Assembly (NCBI RefSeq): GCF_000735605.1
Contig: NZ_JPKG01000063.1
Coordinates: 21,866 to 85,865, forward strand
Direction of reading: 5' to 3'
From: Allobosea sp. LC85
GTDB taxonomy: Bacteria > Pseudomonadota > Alphaproteobacteria > Rhizobiales > Beijerinckiaceae
Length of the DNA: 64,000 nt
Within the stretch, counting starts at the first letter, position 1; each line of letters starts with the position of its first letter. Made by a program: the position numbers and the translations under genes. This document shows, one piece after another, positions 42,499 to 51,125 of this stretch. The notes beneath the pieces were generated by a model. It was given only the letters and a program-made list of their open reading frames with translations. It searched no databases and was not told where the DNA came from.

Positions 42499-43566
42499 TC
42501 AACCGTCGCGCAATCGTCGATGCAGGCCAGCAGCGTCAAGGGTACCCAGGTTCAGCACGGGCAGGAGATCGTTCTCCGCTCTGAAATCCCGCGCGCAGAC
42601 TGCATTGAACAGCGCGATGCCGGCCTGATGCAGCGGCACCGCCACGCCCGTGACCGCGCCGAGCAGTTCGAGCGGGACGAGCCCGAAAGGTACGTCCTCG
42701 GTGATGAAGCGGGTATCGAGCGTCTTCGGCCCCATCAGCTCCGGACGCATCGCATAGACCGCGGCAGCCATCTCGCCGACCGGGCCGGGCGCGACGCCGA
42801 AGGACAGGGCGTAATGATCCTGCACACTGCGCACCGAGAGTCCGAAGGCGGCCGCAAGCGTGAGCCGCTCCTCGTCCATCGCATCGATGATGCGGCCGAC
42901 GCCCTGCGTCGTGCTCCCGTAATTCGGCCAATCCTCGCCCTTTTCCGCGCGGGTCAGGTTGCACAGCATGCTCGCCATATGCCCAGGCGGGTTGAGGTTG
43001 CTCAGCATGATGGCGAGCAGGTCCTCGCGCGGCTCGAAACGATCGCCGAACAATGCCTGGCAGACCAAGAGCCCTTCCGCTGCGAAGCGCCGCGGCAAGG
43101 TCGCGACATCGAGCCGGGCGCGGATGCCGGAGATGTTGACGCTGCGCGGCCCGGTCTTGCGCGCGGTCAGCGCAGTCGTCGCCCAGGCGGCAATCGGCAG
43201 CGCGATGCCGCGCTTCGCCAACAGGTCGTGCAAATGGAGGGCGGCAAAGGAGCTATGCGCGCTGATGACCACGCTCTGGCCCGCCTGCAGATGCTCCGAG
43301 AGCGTCTCCAGCACGTTTCGAAAGCCATTGGCCGGGACCGCCACGATGACGGTCTCGGCTCCAGCCACGGCTTCCGCGCAGCTCGCCGCGACCGCGATGG
43401 GCAGCGATGCGACGATCTTCCCGGTTACCGTCAGGTCCGCTCGCCCGGCGAAATCCGCGACCGCCGCCCCACTCGGTGACCACAACACCGGCTGATGCCC
43501 CTGCTGCGTCAGATAGGCGGCGTAGCCGCGGCCGATCCCGCCGGAACCGATGATGGCGACATGCAT
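42499..43566 (-). CDS. Opine/octopine dehydrogenase-like NAD(P)-dependent oxidoreductase
   Basis: 355 residues from ATG 43566. The nucleotide motif is IIGSGGIGRGYAAYL; the C-terminal half has the helical opine-dehydrogenase domain with NPPGHMASMLCNLTRAEKGEDWPNYG and DAMDEERLTLAAAFG, where the conserved His (GHM) and Asp are likely catalytic. Members couple an amino acid to a 2-oxo acid or act reversibly in opine breakdown. The two CMD proteins follow upstream on the same strand (start gap 29 bases), so the three may form an operon. Confidence 0.82.
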   Translation of the reverse strand: MHVAIIGSGGIGRGYAAYLTQQGHQPVLWSPSGAAVADFAGRADLTVTGKIVASLPIAVAASCAEAVAGAETVIVAVPANGFRNVLETLSEHLQAGQSVVISAHSSFAALHLHDLLAKRGIALPIAAWATTALTARKTGPRSVNISGIRARLDVATLPRRFAAEGLLVCQALFGDRFEPREDLLAIMLSNLNPPGHMASMLCNLTRAEKGEDWPNYGSTTQGVGRIIDAMDEERLTLAAAFGLSVRSVQDHYALSFGVAPGPVGEMAAAVYAMRPELMGPKTLDTRFITEDVPFGLVPLELLGAVTGVAVPLHQAGIALFNAVCARDFRAENDLLPVLNLGTLDAAGLHRRLRDG

Positions 43567-43595
43567 GTTCGACGGGCCCTTGCTGCGCGGACGGC

Positions 43596-44171
43596 TCAGT
43601 CGCGAACCGGTTCGCCGAGCGTATGCATCAGCCGGTTGGCCCAGCCGAAGATCGAGGCGGAGAGGATCAGGTCGAGGATCTCGAGCTTCGACAGCCCGAG
43701 ATCGCGCAATGCGGCAATATCCGCCGGTGTCGCCTCGGAGGGCGTCTTCGAGAGCCTGACCGCGAAATCGAAGATCGCCTGCTGGTGTTCCTCGAGCTCG
43801 GCATCGACGCCGTCGGCGAAGATCGCTTCGATCACATCCGTCCGCTTCGTCAATTGATTGAAGCGCGAAGCATGCACCGCCGCGCAATAGACGCAGCGAT
43901 TGACGATCGAGGCGCCGACCGCGCCAAGCTCCCGTTCGGCCGAGGACAACCCGCCCTTGCCATACATGATCGCGTTGAAGAGCGGCGAGCGCACCTTCAG
44001 CGATTCGGGATCATGCGCGAGCGTCAGGACATAGGCCGAGACCTTCTTGTTCGACGGTGTGATCTGCAGCGCATCGAGCTGCTCCGGCGTCGCGTCCTCG
44101 AGCGTGACCGGCGTGATATAGGGCGACCAGCGCGGCACCTCTGCCGTGAAATCGTGGACCGGGACGCTCAC
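43596..44171 (-). CDS. AhpD-like alkylhydroperoxidase domain protein (Avi_7169-type)
   Basis: 191 residues from GTG 44171 with GGAGG 5 bases upstream. The redox motif CVYCAAVH (CxxC plus His) is present in a CMD helical domain, with a preceding PRWSPYITPVTLEDATPEQLDAL block that I associate with the Avi_7169 family. Probable peroxide or thiol-linked antioxidant activity. Overlaps the next gene upstream by one codon end (GTGA). Confidence 0.8.
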   Translation of the reverse strand: MSVPVHDFTAEVPRWSPYITPVTLEDATPEQLDALQITPSNKKVSAYVLTLAHDPESLKVRSPLFNAIMYGKGGLSSAERELGAVGASIVNRCVYCAAVHASRFNQLTKRTDVIEAIFADGVDAELEEHQQAIFDFAVRLSKTPSEATPADIAALRDLGLSKLEILDLILSASIFGWANRLMHTLGEPVRD

Positions 44172-44677
44172 AGAACCTCCTCCAGCAGCCGCAGGCCGGC
44201 AATGACGCGGACCTGGTAATTGACGAAGGCAGCAAGCTCGGCGAGCCGGACGATGTCGGGCTCCGCGATGCCTGCCGCCTTGAGCGCCGCGATATCCGCC
44301 CGCGTTGCGTCCTTGACGGTCTTCGTCAGGATGTCGACATGACGCGTGATGGCGATCAGCCGCGCATCCGCGCCGAGCTGCTCGAGGGCTGCACCCGATG
44401 CGATCGCCGCCAGCACGGATGTCTCGCCGGCCTGGCCGAGCAGTTCCCGGTAGTGAGCGGCCAGCCCGGAATCTCCGTTCCATCGGGCCATTCTCACTGC
44501 CAGCGCGGCACGTTCGGCATGGCTCAGGCCGCCGGGCTCGCGCGGCAGCAGGACTGCGTCATGGCTGGCCTGGCTCATCTCCATGATTCCGGATCGCTCG
44601 GATACGGCGTCCGCAAACTGGGAGCCGGCCTTCAGCCCCGCCAGGCTCTCGATCAGATTCGTCCCGCTCAATCCCAT
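44168..44677 (-). CDS. CMD domain protein (Avi_7170-type)
   Basis: 169 residues from ATG 44677, with a GAGGGG upstream. It has the helical CMD region (LSHAERAALAVRMARWNGDSGLAAHY) but no CxxC, unlike its partner. These two occur as a pair in rhizobia, as I recall. They are translationally coupled (GTGA, 44168-44171). A heteromeric peroxidase-like complex is plausible but unproven. Confidence 0.72.
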   Translation of the reverse strand: MGLSGTNLIESLAGLKAGSQFADAVSERSGIMEMSQASHDAVLLPREPGGLSHAERAALAVRMARWNGDSGLAAHYRELLGQAGETSVLAAIASGAALEQLGADARLIAITRHVDILTKTVKDATRADIAALKAAGIAEPDIVRLAELAAFVNYQVRVIAGLRLLEEVL

Positions 44678-44706
44678 CTCCCCTCGCTGCGACGAGCGAT
44701 GTTTAG

Positions 44707-44738
44707 GGTCGGCGAGGGCCAAGGTCCACCCGCCGACC
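44707..44738. promoter_or_regulatory. Inverted repeat in the divergent promoter region of CMD and sensor genes
   Basis: GGTCGGCG (44707-44714) pairs with CGCCGACC (44731-44738) around a 16-base loop. It lies between two divergent starts (44677 and 44774). A regulator site is possible; no family can be named. Confidence 0.3.
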
Positions 44739-44773
44739 TATGCGGGTCGGATTGCCGGCTATATGACAGATTC

Positions 44774-46147
44774 ATGATCCGACGCGCGGGACGTCTCTGC
44801 CTTGCCCTTGCGGCCTTCGCCTGGCTTGCCGCCGGCCCGGCAGAGGCTCGCCGCGTCCAGATCGTCACCTCGTTCCCGCCCTCCTTCTTCGAGCCCTTCC
44901 GGGCCGCCTTTCGCAATCGACACCCGGACATCACGGTCGAGGTCGTGCAGCGCAAGACCACCGCGGCCGTCGCGGACATTCGGACGCAACAGCGCCAGGA
45001 GACCGACCTGTTCTGGGCCTCGGCCCCCGACGCCTTCGAGTTGCTGAAACGGGCCAGGCTGCTGGCGCCGCTGCGGGCCCGCCCGACCGGCGCGCCCGAG
45101 ACCATCGCGGGTTACCCCGTCAACGATCCAGATGGGCATTATCTCGGCTTTGCCGTCTCGGGCTACGGGCTGGTCTACAACCCATCCTATCTCGCGGTGC
45201 GCGGCCTGCCGGTGCCGCGCACCTGGGCCGACCTTGCCGCCCCCGCCTATGCCGGCCATATCGGCCTGACCTCGCCGGCCCGTTCCGGCACGACGCACCT
45301 GATGGTCGAAGCCCTCCTGCAATCGCTCGGCTGGGAGCGTGGCTGGGCGCTCTGGTCCGAGATCGGTGGCAATCTGGCCACCATCACGGCGCGCAGTTTT
45401 GGCGTGACGGCCGGTGTCGCGCGTGGCCGCTTCGGCATCGGCATCTCGATTGATTTCCTGGCGGAAACCGCTGGCGCGGAGGGCGAGACCAGCCGCTTCC
45501 TGCTGCCGGAGGAAACACTGTTCGCGCCCGCGAGCATCGCACGGCTGGCGACCTCTCCCAATCCGAAGGAAGCCGAACTCTTCATCGACTTCGTGCTCTC
45601 GCCCGAGGGCCAGAAACTGCTGCGCGAACCGCGGATCGGCCGGCTTGCGGTCTCACCGGCGGCCTATGGTCCCGACGAAGCGCCGCCGCATCTGTCGGAC
45701 ATGTCCGGCCTCTTCAACCGGACACGTTTCGATGCCGGGCTGTCAGCCGGTCGCTACGAACTGGTCAACATCATCTTCGACGAGTGGATCACCTTCCGTC
45801 GCGCGGAGCATGCGCGGCTCTGGCGCAGCCTGCAGGGGATGGAAACCGCGCTTCGTGCCTATCCCGACCAGCAGGCGGCCCGCCTGCTGACTGAAACACG
45901 CAGGGCCCTGATACGCCCGCCCGTCCCCGCCTCGGAACTCGGCCAGCCCGAACGCTTTCGCGATCTTGTGCGTGTACCCCGTGGACTGGCCGTTCCCGAG
46001 GCGCAGTCGCGTATCGAAGCCGAGATCCGCAGCGCGATCGCGGCCCAGGCCGCGGACGCCGCCGTCAGGTTGCGGCAGGTTGCCGAACGGCTCGCCGCCG
46101 CAGGGTGGAGCAGCGCGGATGACGGGCTGGCCGGAGGGCTGCCATGA
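44774..46147 (+). CDS. PgtC-like periplasmic solute-binding sensor protein
   Basis: 457 residues with a signal peptide (residues 1-23, cleaved near AEA). A Fe3+/phosphoglycerate-type binding fold: VQIVTSFPPSFFEPFRAAFR, DLFWASAPDAFELL, LTSPARSGTTHLMVEALL, NPKEAELFIDFVLSPEGQKLL. It overlaps the histidine-kinase start (ATGA), and by analogy to Salmonella PgtC-PgtB-PgtA it likely senses the ligand for the kinase rather than transporting it. A close paralogue at 49.6 kb is the transporter's own binding protein. Confidence 0.85.
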   Translation: MIRRAGRLCLALAAFAWLAAGPAEARRVQIVTSFPPSFFEPFRAAFRNRHPDITVEVVQRKTTAAVADIRTQQRQETDLFWASAPDAFELLKRARLLAPLRARPTGAPETIAGYPVNDPDGHYLGFAVSGYGLVYNPSYLAVRGLPVPRTWADLAAPAYAGHIGLTSPARSGTTHLMVEALLQSLGWERGWALWSEIGGNLATITARSFGVTAGVARGRFGIGISIDFLAETAGAEGETSRFLLPEETLFAPASIARLATSPNPKEAELFIDFVLSPEGQKLLREPRIGRLAVSPAAYGPDEAPPHLSDMSGLFNRTRFDAGLSAGRYELVNIIFDEWITFRRAEHARLWRSLQGMETALRAYPDQQAARLLTETRRALIRPPVPASELGQPERFRDLVRVPRGLAVPEAQSRIEAEIRSAIAAQAADAAVRLRQVAERLAAAGWSSADDGLAGGLP

Positions 46148-48087
46148 GGCGCCTGTGGCGAGGCCGCCGTTTCGGCATCGGTGAGCGCCTGATCGCCGCC
46201 TTCCTCGGCGTCGGTCTGTTCGCTGTCGGCGCCGGCATCGTCGGCGTCATCTCCTATGAGCGTCTGAGCACGGAACTGGCGGCCATCGCCCGCGATCATC
46301 TGCCGGGCCTTGCTTCATCGGCGAGGCTTGCCGAAGCCAGCGCGCGCGTCATCGCCAGCATGCCCGAGCTCGCCAATGCCGAGCGGCGCGACAGCTATGA
46401 GCGCAGCCGGCGGCTTGTCGGGGAACGGCTGGATGAGCTCGACCGGGTCCTTGCCGAGCGGGCCGAGGGAGGGCTCGCCTCGCCCGCCCTGGCCGCGGTA
46501 GCGACCGAGATCCGCAGCAATCTCAAAGCCATCGACGCTGTCTCGGAGCGGCGCTTTCCGCTTGGCGAGCGCAATCGCGCCATCGGCGAGGAACTGCGCT
46601 GGCTCCAGGCCGATCTCCTCGACGAAATCGAGCCGCTCACCGACGATGCCCGCTTCAATATCGAGACCGCGCTCGGCCAAGCCGGAACCGAAGCATCAAG
46701 CGCGTCCAAGCCAAATGCCATTCGCGAGGAGACCCGCAAGAGCGCGGCGTTGATGACGCTGAATGCCCAGGCGAACCTGATCGTCGGCCTCTACGGGCGG
46801 CTCGGCGTGGTCCGCACCCGCGAGGATATGGAGCAGACCGGCCATGTCATTGGCGAGGCGGTCGACCAGCTCGAAATCGAAGCCAGGGCACTGAACGGCT
46901 GGCCCGATACGATAACCGTCAGGCAGATCGCCCAGCGATTGATCGGACTTGCCGATGCCGGCACCGGACTGCTCGCCATCAAGCGTTCCGAGCTGGCGGC
47001 CCAGGCCGACGCTCAACGCCTGATCACGGAAAGCCGGCGGCTGGTCAGCGAGCTCGGCACCCTGGTCTCCCAGGAGGTTCAGAGAACGGAAGCAACCGCG
47101 AAGGCCGCCGCCGAGCGTTCCGCCGCAGCGATCAGGCTCGGCCGCAACCTGCTCCTGGCGATCGCCGCCGCCTCACTGATCGGAGCCCTCCTGATCGGCT
47201 GGTTCTATGTCCGGCGCCATCTCGTCGCGCGGCTCCGCGTGCTCACCGAAGCCGCAACCAGCATCGCCAGCGGGCAATCCTCGGCTGTTCTGCCCCACGC
47301 CGGCAATGACGAGCTCGGCGATCTAGCCCGGGCGCTCGCCGTCTTCCGGCAGACCCGCGACGACCTGATCCAGGCAGCCAAGCTCGCCGCACTCGGCCAG
47401 ATGGCAGCCGGCCTCAGCCACGAACTCAACCAGCCGCTGGCAGCCATTCGCTCCCATGCCCATAACGGCGTGCTGCTGCTGGAGCGCGAGCGACCAGACG
47501 AAGCTCGGCATGCCATCATGCGCATCCAGGCGCTGACAACCCGCGCCGCCGAATTGATCGCCCATCTCCGGCGTTTCGCCCGCAAGCCGGGCGTCACGCT
47601 CTCTCCCGTCGAGGTCGGCGATGTGGTCGAGACGGCGCTGTCGCTCTTCGGTCCGCGCCTCGATGCGGGACAGGTGACGCTGAAGCAGGACATGCCAGGC
47701 GAAAGGCTCTATGTCCGTGCCGAGGAAATCCGGTTGGAGCAGGTCCTGGTCAATCTCGTCGCCAATGCCCTCGATGCCATCGCAGGCCGGCCCGATCCGA
47801 CGCTCGCGATCGGCGCATCCCACCATGGCAAGACGGTCGAGATCTGGGTCGAGGATAACGGGCCCGGCATCGACCGCGCGCATCTCGAGCGAATCTTCGA
47901 CCCGTTCTTCACGACCAAGCCGGTCGGTTCGGGGCTCGGCCTCGGCCTCTCGCTCTCCTACAACATCATCAAGGATCTCGGCGGAACGCTCGCCGTCGCC
48001 AGTTCCGGTCCGGCCGGCACACGCTTTCTGATTAGGCTCGAAGCCCTGCCGAACCGTGCAATGGCTGCCATGGAAATTGACGCATGA
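46144..48087 (+). CDS. PgtB-like membrane sensor histidine kinase
   Basis: 647 residues. Membrane span at about residues 15-36 and again at 338-358, bounding a periplasmic helical domain of about 300 residues; then HAMP (LVARLRVLTEAATSIASGQ), the phospho-acceptor SHELNQPLAAIRSHA (His426) and an HATPase domain with N-box NLVANALDA and GxGLGLSLSYNI. It overlaps the sensor and regulator genes. It probably reads the periplasmic protein upstream and phosphorylates the regulator downstream. Confidence 0.9.
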   Translation: MRRLWRGRRFGIGERLIAAFLGVGLFAVGAGIVGVISYERLSTELAAIARDHLPGLASSARLAEASARVIASMPELANAERRDSYERSRRLVGERLDELDRVLAERAEGGLASPALAAVATEIRSNLKAIDAVSERRFPLGERNRAIGEELRWLQADLLDEIEPLTDDARFNIETALGQAGTEASSASKPNAIREETRKSAALMTLNAQANLIVGLYGRLGVVRTREDMEQTGHVIGEAVDQLEIEARALNGWPDTITVRQIAQRLIGLADAGTGLLAIKRSELAAQADAQRLITESRRLVSELGTLVSQEVQRTEATAKAAAERSAAAIRLGRNLLLAIAAASLIGALLIGWFYVRRHLVARLRVLTEAATSIASGQSSAVLPHAGNDELGDLARALAVFRQTRDDLIQAAKLAALGQMAAGLSHELNQPLAAIRSHAHNGVLLLERERPDEARHAIMRIQALTTRAAELIAHLRRFARKPGVTLSPVEVGDVVETALSLFGPRLDAGQVTLKQDMPGERLYVRAEEIRLEQVLVNLVANALDAIAGRPDPTLAIGASHHGKTVEIWVEDNGPGIDRAHLERIFDPFFTTKPVGSGLGLGLSLSYNIIKDLGGTLAVASSGPAGTRFLIRLEALPNRAMAAMEIDA

Positions 48088-49436
48088 ATGCGCCGAGAAT
48101 TGTTCTCGTCGATGACGACGCCGAGGTTCTCGAAGCCTGCCGGCTGACCTTGGAGCTCGAAGGCTTCGAGGTCGCGGCAAAGCGCTCGGCCGACGCAGCG
48201 CTGCCCTTGCTGACCCGCGACAGCCCGGTCGTTCTGGTCAGCGATGTCCGGATGCCCGGCCGCGACGGCTTTGGCCTGCTTGCGGCGGTCCGGGCGATTG
48301 ATCCCGAAATTCCGGTCGTACTCGTCACCGGCCATGCCGAAATCCCCATGGCGGTGAAGGCGATCCGCGACGGCGCCTGGGATTTCGTCGAGAAGCCGGC
48401 CGATCCCGTGCTGCTCGCCGAGACCGTGCGCCGGGCGAGCGATTATCGCCGGCTGATCATCGAGAACCGGTTGCTGCGTGCCGGAGCCACACCCGAGGAC
48501 CCATGGGTCGCACGGCTTGTCGGCGTCTCGCCGGCGATCGTCCGTTTGCGGCAGCGGCTCACCCTCATGGCCGATGCCGATACCGACGTGCTGCTGTTCG
48601 GCGAAACGGGGACTGGCAAGGAGGTCGCGGCCCGCGCGCTACACGATCTCGGCAAGCGCCGCAGCGGTCGCTTCGTCGCAGTGAACTGCGGGGCCATTCC
48701 CGAAACGATGATCGAGAGCGAGCTTTTCGGCCATGAGGCAGGCGCCTTCACGGGCGCGCGCGAACGGCGCATCGGCAAGATCGAGCATGCCAGCGGAGGC
48801 ACCCTCTTCCTCGACGAGATCGAGTCGATGCCGATGGCCGCGCAGGTCCGGTTGCTGCGCGCCCTCCAGGAGCGCCGCATCGAACGCCTCGGCTCAAACC
48901 GCGAGATCGCGGTCGATATTCGCATCGTCGCGGCGACAAAGGCGGACCTCGCGGCATTGGCCAAGGCCGGCGGATTTCGCGAGGACCTGGTCTATCGCCT
49001 CAATGTCGTGACGCTTCGCCTGCCGCCCTTGCGCGATCGGCGCGAGGACATTCCGCTGCTGTTCCAGCATTTTCTCGGGCTCGCCGCCGCCCGCATCGGA
49101 CGTTCCGCCCCGCCGCTCGGCCGCGATCTGCTGCAGCGTCTGTCACGTCAGGATTGGCCCGGCAATGTCCGCGAACTGCGCAACGCCGCCGAACGCAGCC
49201 TGCTCGGGATGGACGAGGATTTCGATGATGCCGAGACAGCCACCGGACCAACGAGCACTGAACGGACGCTGGAAGAACAGATCGCGCTCGCCGAAGCCGA
49301 GGTGATCGGTGCAGCGCTGAAACGCCATGGCGGGCGAATCGGCGTCACAGCGGCCGCCCTCGGCATCACCCGCAAGACCCTTTACCTCAAGATGCGCCGC
49401 TACGAATTGAGTGGCGCAGCAAGGCTCCCCGACTGA
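48084..49436 (+). CDS. PgtA/DctD-like sigma-54-dependent response regulator
   Basis: 450 residues. Receiver domain with the DD pair (VLVDDDAE), phospho-Asp54 in VLVSDVRMPG and Lys in FVEKPAD; AAA+ domain with Walker A GETGTGKE, the sigma-54 loop GAFTGAR, Walker B LFLDEIES and the arginine finger region; C-terminal Fis-type HTH (GRIGVTAAALGITRKTLYLKMRRY). GAFTGA is intact, so it needs sigma-54. A fitting promoter is found 120 bases after its stop. Confidence 0.95.
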   Translation: MNAPRIVLVDDDAEVLEACRLTLELEGFEVAAKRSADAALPLLTRDSPVVLVSDVRMPGRDGFGLLAAVRAIDPEIPVVLVTGHAEIPMAVKAIRDGAWDFVEKPADPVLLAETVRRASDYRRLIIENRLLRAGATPEDPWVARLVGVSPAIVRLRQRLTLMADADTDVLLFGETGTGKEVAARALHDLGKRRSGRFVAVNCGAIPETMIESELFGHEAGAFTGARERRIGKIEHASGGTLFLDEIESMPMAAQVRLLRALQERRIERLGSNREIAVDIRIVAATKADLAALAKAGGFREDLVYRLNVVTLRLPPLRDRREDIPLLFQHFLGLAAARIGRSAPPLGRDLLQRLSRQDWPGNVRELRNAAERSLLGMDEDFDDAETATGPTSTERTLEEQIALAEAEVIGAALKRHGGRIGVTAAALGITRKTLYLKMRRYELSGAARLPD

Positions 49437-49445
49437 CGCCGCGAT

Positions 49446-49486
49446 GTTACCGTCCTGACCCATCCAGGCCATGCGGCGGTTACCGC
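49446..49486. promoter_or_regulatory. Candidate enhancer sites (GTTACCG repeats)
   Basis: GTTACCG occurs at 49446-49452 and 49479-49485, 33 bases apart (about three helical turns). The second copy lies in a perfect palindrome GCGGTTACCGC (49476-49486). They stand 72-112 bases upstream of the sigma-54 promoter, where an enhancer-binding regulator would be placed. The activity is inferred from position only. Confidence 0.4.
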
Positions 49487-49557
49487 AACGACCCGCAGGG
49501 AACGCGAACTGGGCGCTGAATCCGAGGTTTCCTCAACAAAATCAACACGACGCCGGT

Positions 49558-49573
49558 TGGCATCGTCGTTGCT
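49558..49573 (+). promoter_or_regulatory. Sigma-54 (-24/-12) promoter of the ABC importer
   Basis: TGGCATCGTCGTTGCT fits TGGCAC-N5-TTGCW with one mismatch (C to T) and correct spacing of GG to GC. The expected transcript start is about 12 bases on, leaving a 40-odd base leader with a GGAGG before the binding-protein ATG. The adjacent regulator has an intact GAFTGA motif, which makes this promoter credible. Confidence 0.8.
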
Positions 49574-49629
49574 GACAGATGTGCATCGGCCTCGACGCCG
49601 GGTGAGCAGAAACTGTCTTGGAGGAAATC

Positions 49630-50967
49630 ATGGTCAATCGCAGGGTCGCACTCGCGGCCGCCCTCGGCCTGTCGCTCAGCACGTCATTCGCAACCATCGT
49701 CCTCGCCCAGGCTCCGGCCGGCAAGGTCACCGTCGTCACCTCCTTCTCCAAGGACGTGACAGACCCGATCAAGAAGGCCTTCGAGAAGGCCGTTCCGGGC
49801 GTCACGCTCGAGGTTCAGAACCGCAACACCAATGCCGGTGTGAAATATGTCGAGGAGACCAAGGCCAACAACCAGGTCGATCTGTTCTGGGCATCGGCTC
49901 CTGACGCCTTCGAAGTCCTGAAGGGCAAGAAGCTGCTGACGCCCTACAAGCCCAAGGCGACCGGCATCCCCGAGAAGATCGGCTCCTACCCGATCAATGA
50001 TCCGCAGGGCTTCTATGTCGGCTTCGCGGCATCGGGCTACGGCATCATGTGGAATGATCGCTACGCCAAGGCCAACAAACTGCCGGAGCCGAAGGACTGG
50101 CAGGATCTCGCCAAGCTGGCCTTCTACGACCATGTCTCGATCGCCTCGCCGGCCCGCTCCGGCACGACGCACCTGACCGTCGAGACCATCCTTCAGGGCG
50201 AAGGCTGGGAGAAGGGCTGGCGCACGATCAAGGAGATGTCGGGCAATTTCCGCTCGATCACGGAGCGTTCCTTCGGTGTGCCCGAGGCGGTGAACTCCGG
50301 ACAGGTCGGCGTCGGCATCGTCATCGACTTCTTCGCCTTCTCGGCCCAGGCTTCCGGCTTCCCGGTCAAGTTCGTCTATCCGACCGTGACCACCGTCGTG
50401 CCTGCCAATGTCGGCATCATCGCGAACCCGCCGAACAAGGCGGCGGCCGAGGCCTTTGTCGAGTTCCTGCTCTCGCCGGCCGGCCAGGAGGTCCTGCTCG
50501 ATCCCGGCATCCGCCGCCTGCCGGTCAACCCGGCCGTCTATGCCAAGGCCGGCGCCGACTACCCCAACCCCTTCACCGATCCGCGCTTCCAGAAGATGAT
50601 CGGCTTCGACGTCGACAAGTCCGAAGCCCGGACCGCTGTCGTCGACACCCTGTTCGACCAGCTGATCTCCTTCCAGCTCGATGCGCTGAAGGGCGTCACC
50701 AAGTCGCTGCACGAAGTCGACGCCACGCTGGCGAAGAAGCCCAACGCCCAGGCCAAGGCTGCGGCCGATGAGGCGCGCAACCTGATCGCGGCCATGCCGG
50801 TCACGGAAGCGCAGGCTGCGAGCGCGGAACTCCGCGGCGCCTTCACCGGCGGCAAGGAGAAGGGCGCGAGGCAGGCGGAGCTCGAAAGCCAGTGGGCCAA
50901 TGCTGCCCGCGAGAACTACGCCAAGGCCAAGACCAAGGCCGAGGAAGCCCTCAAGCTCACGCGCTGA
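49630..50967 (+). CDS. ABC transporter substrate-binding protein (paralogue of the sensor)
   Basis: 445 residues from ATG 49630 (GGAGG 6-10 bases upstream). Signal peptide to about residue 27 (ends VLAQAP). It shares blocks with the PgtC-like sensor: VTVVTSFSKDV, DLFWASAPDAFEVLKG, SPARSGTTHLTVETIL, VEFLLSPAGQEVLL. Ligand is probably an anionic three-carbon-type or iron-like compound as in the Fe3+/phosphoglycerate group; not resolved. It is the first gene of the importer. Confidence 0.9.
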   Translation: MVNRRVALAAALGLSLSTSFATIVLAQAPAGKVTVVTSFSKDVTDPIKKAFEKAVPGVTLEVQNRNTNAGVKYVEETKANNQVDLFWASAPDAFEVLKGKKLLTPYKPKATGIPEKIGSYPINDPQGFYVGFAASGYGIMWNDRYAKANKLPEPKDWQDLAKLAFYDHVSIASPARSGTTHLTVETILQGEGWEKGWRTIKEMSGNFRSITERSFGVPEAVNSGQVGVGIVIDFFAFSAQASGFPVKFVYPTVTTVVPANVGIIANPPNKAAAEAFVEFLLSPAGQEVLLDPGIRRLPVNPAVYAKAGADYPNPFTDPRFQKMIGFDVDKSEARTAVVDTLFDQLISFQLDALKGVTKSLHEVDATLAKKPNAQAKAAADEARNLIAAMPVTEAQAASAELRGAFTGGKEKGARQAELESQWANAARENYAKAKTKAEEALKLTR

Positions 50968-51051
50968 GCCGTCGCCGCTGCCGTCACCCCGGCCACAGCG
51001 GAGCGAGAAGCCGGGCTCCATGCCGACCTCTCAGCGGAGGCTCGAGCATGG

Positions 51052-51081
51052 ATCCCGGGTCTCCCTGCGGTCGCCTGGGAT
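51052..51081. other. Hairpin between binding protein and permease genes
   Basis: ATCCCGGG (51052-51059) pairs with CCTGGGAT (51074-51081), with one G-U. Such intergenic hairpins after binding-protein genes stabilise the 5' message or partly terminate it, giving more binding protein than permease. The text resembles a common alphaproteobacterial intergenic repeat. Confidence 0.4.
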
Positions 51082-51125
51082 GATGGTGCTGGCTTCATCG
51101 ATCGAGCCGCTTTCGGGAACTCCCC

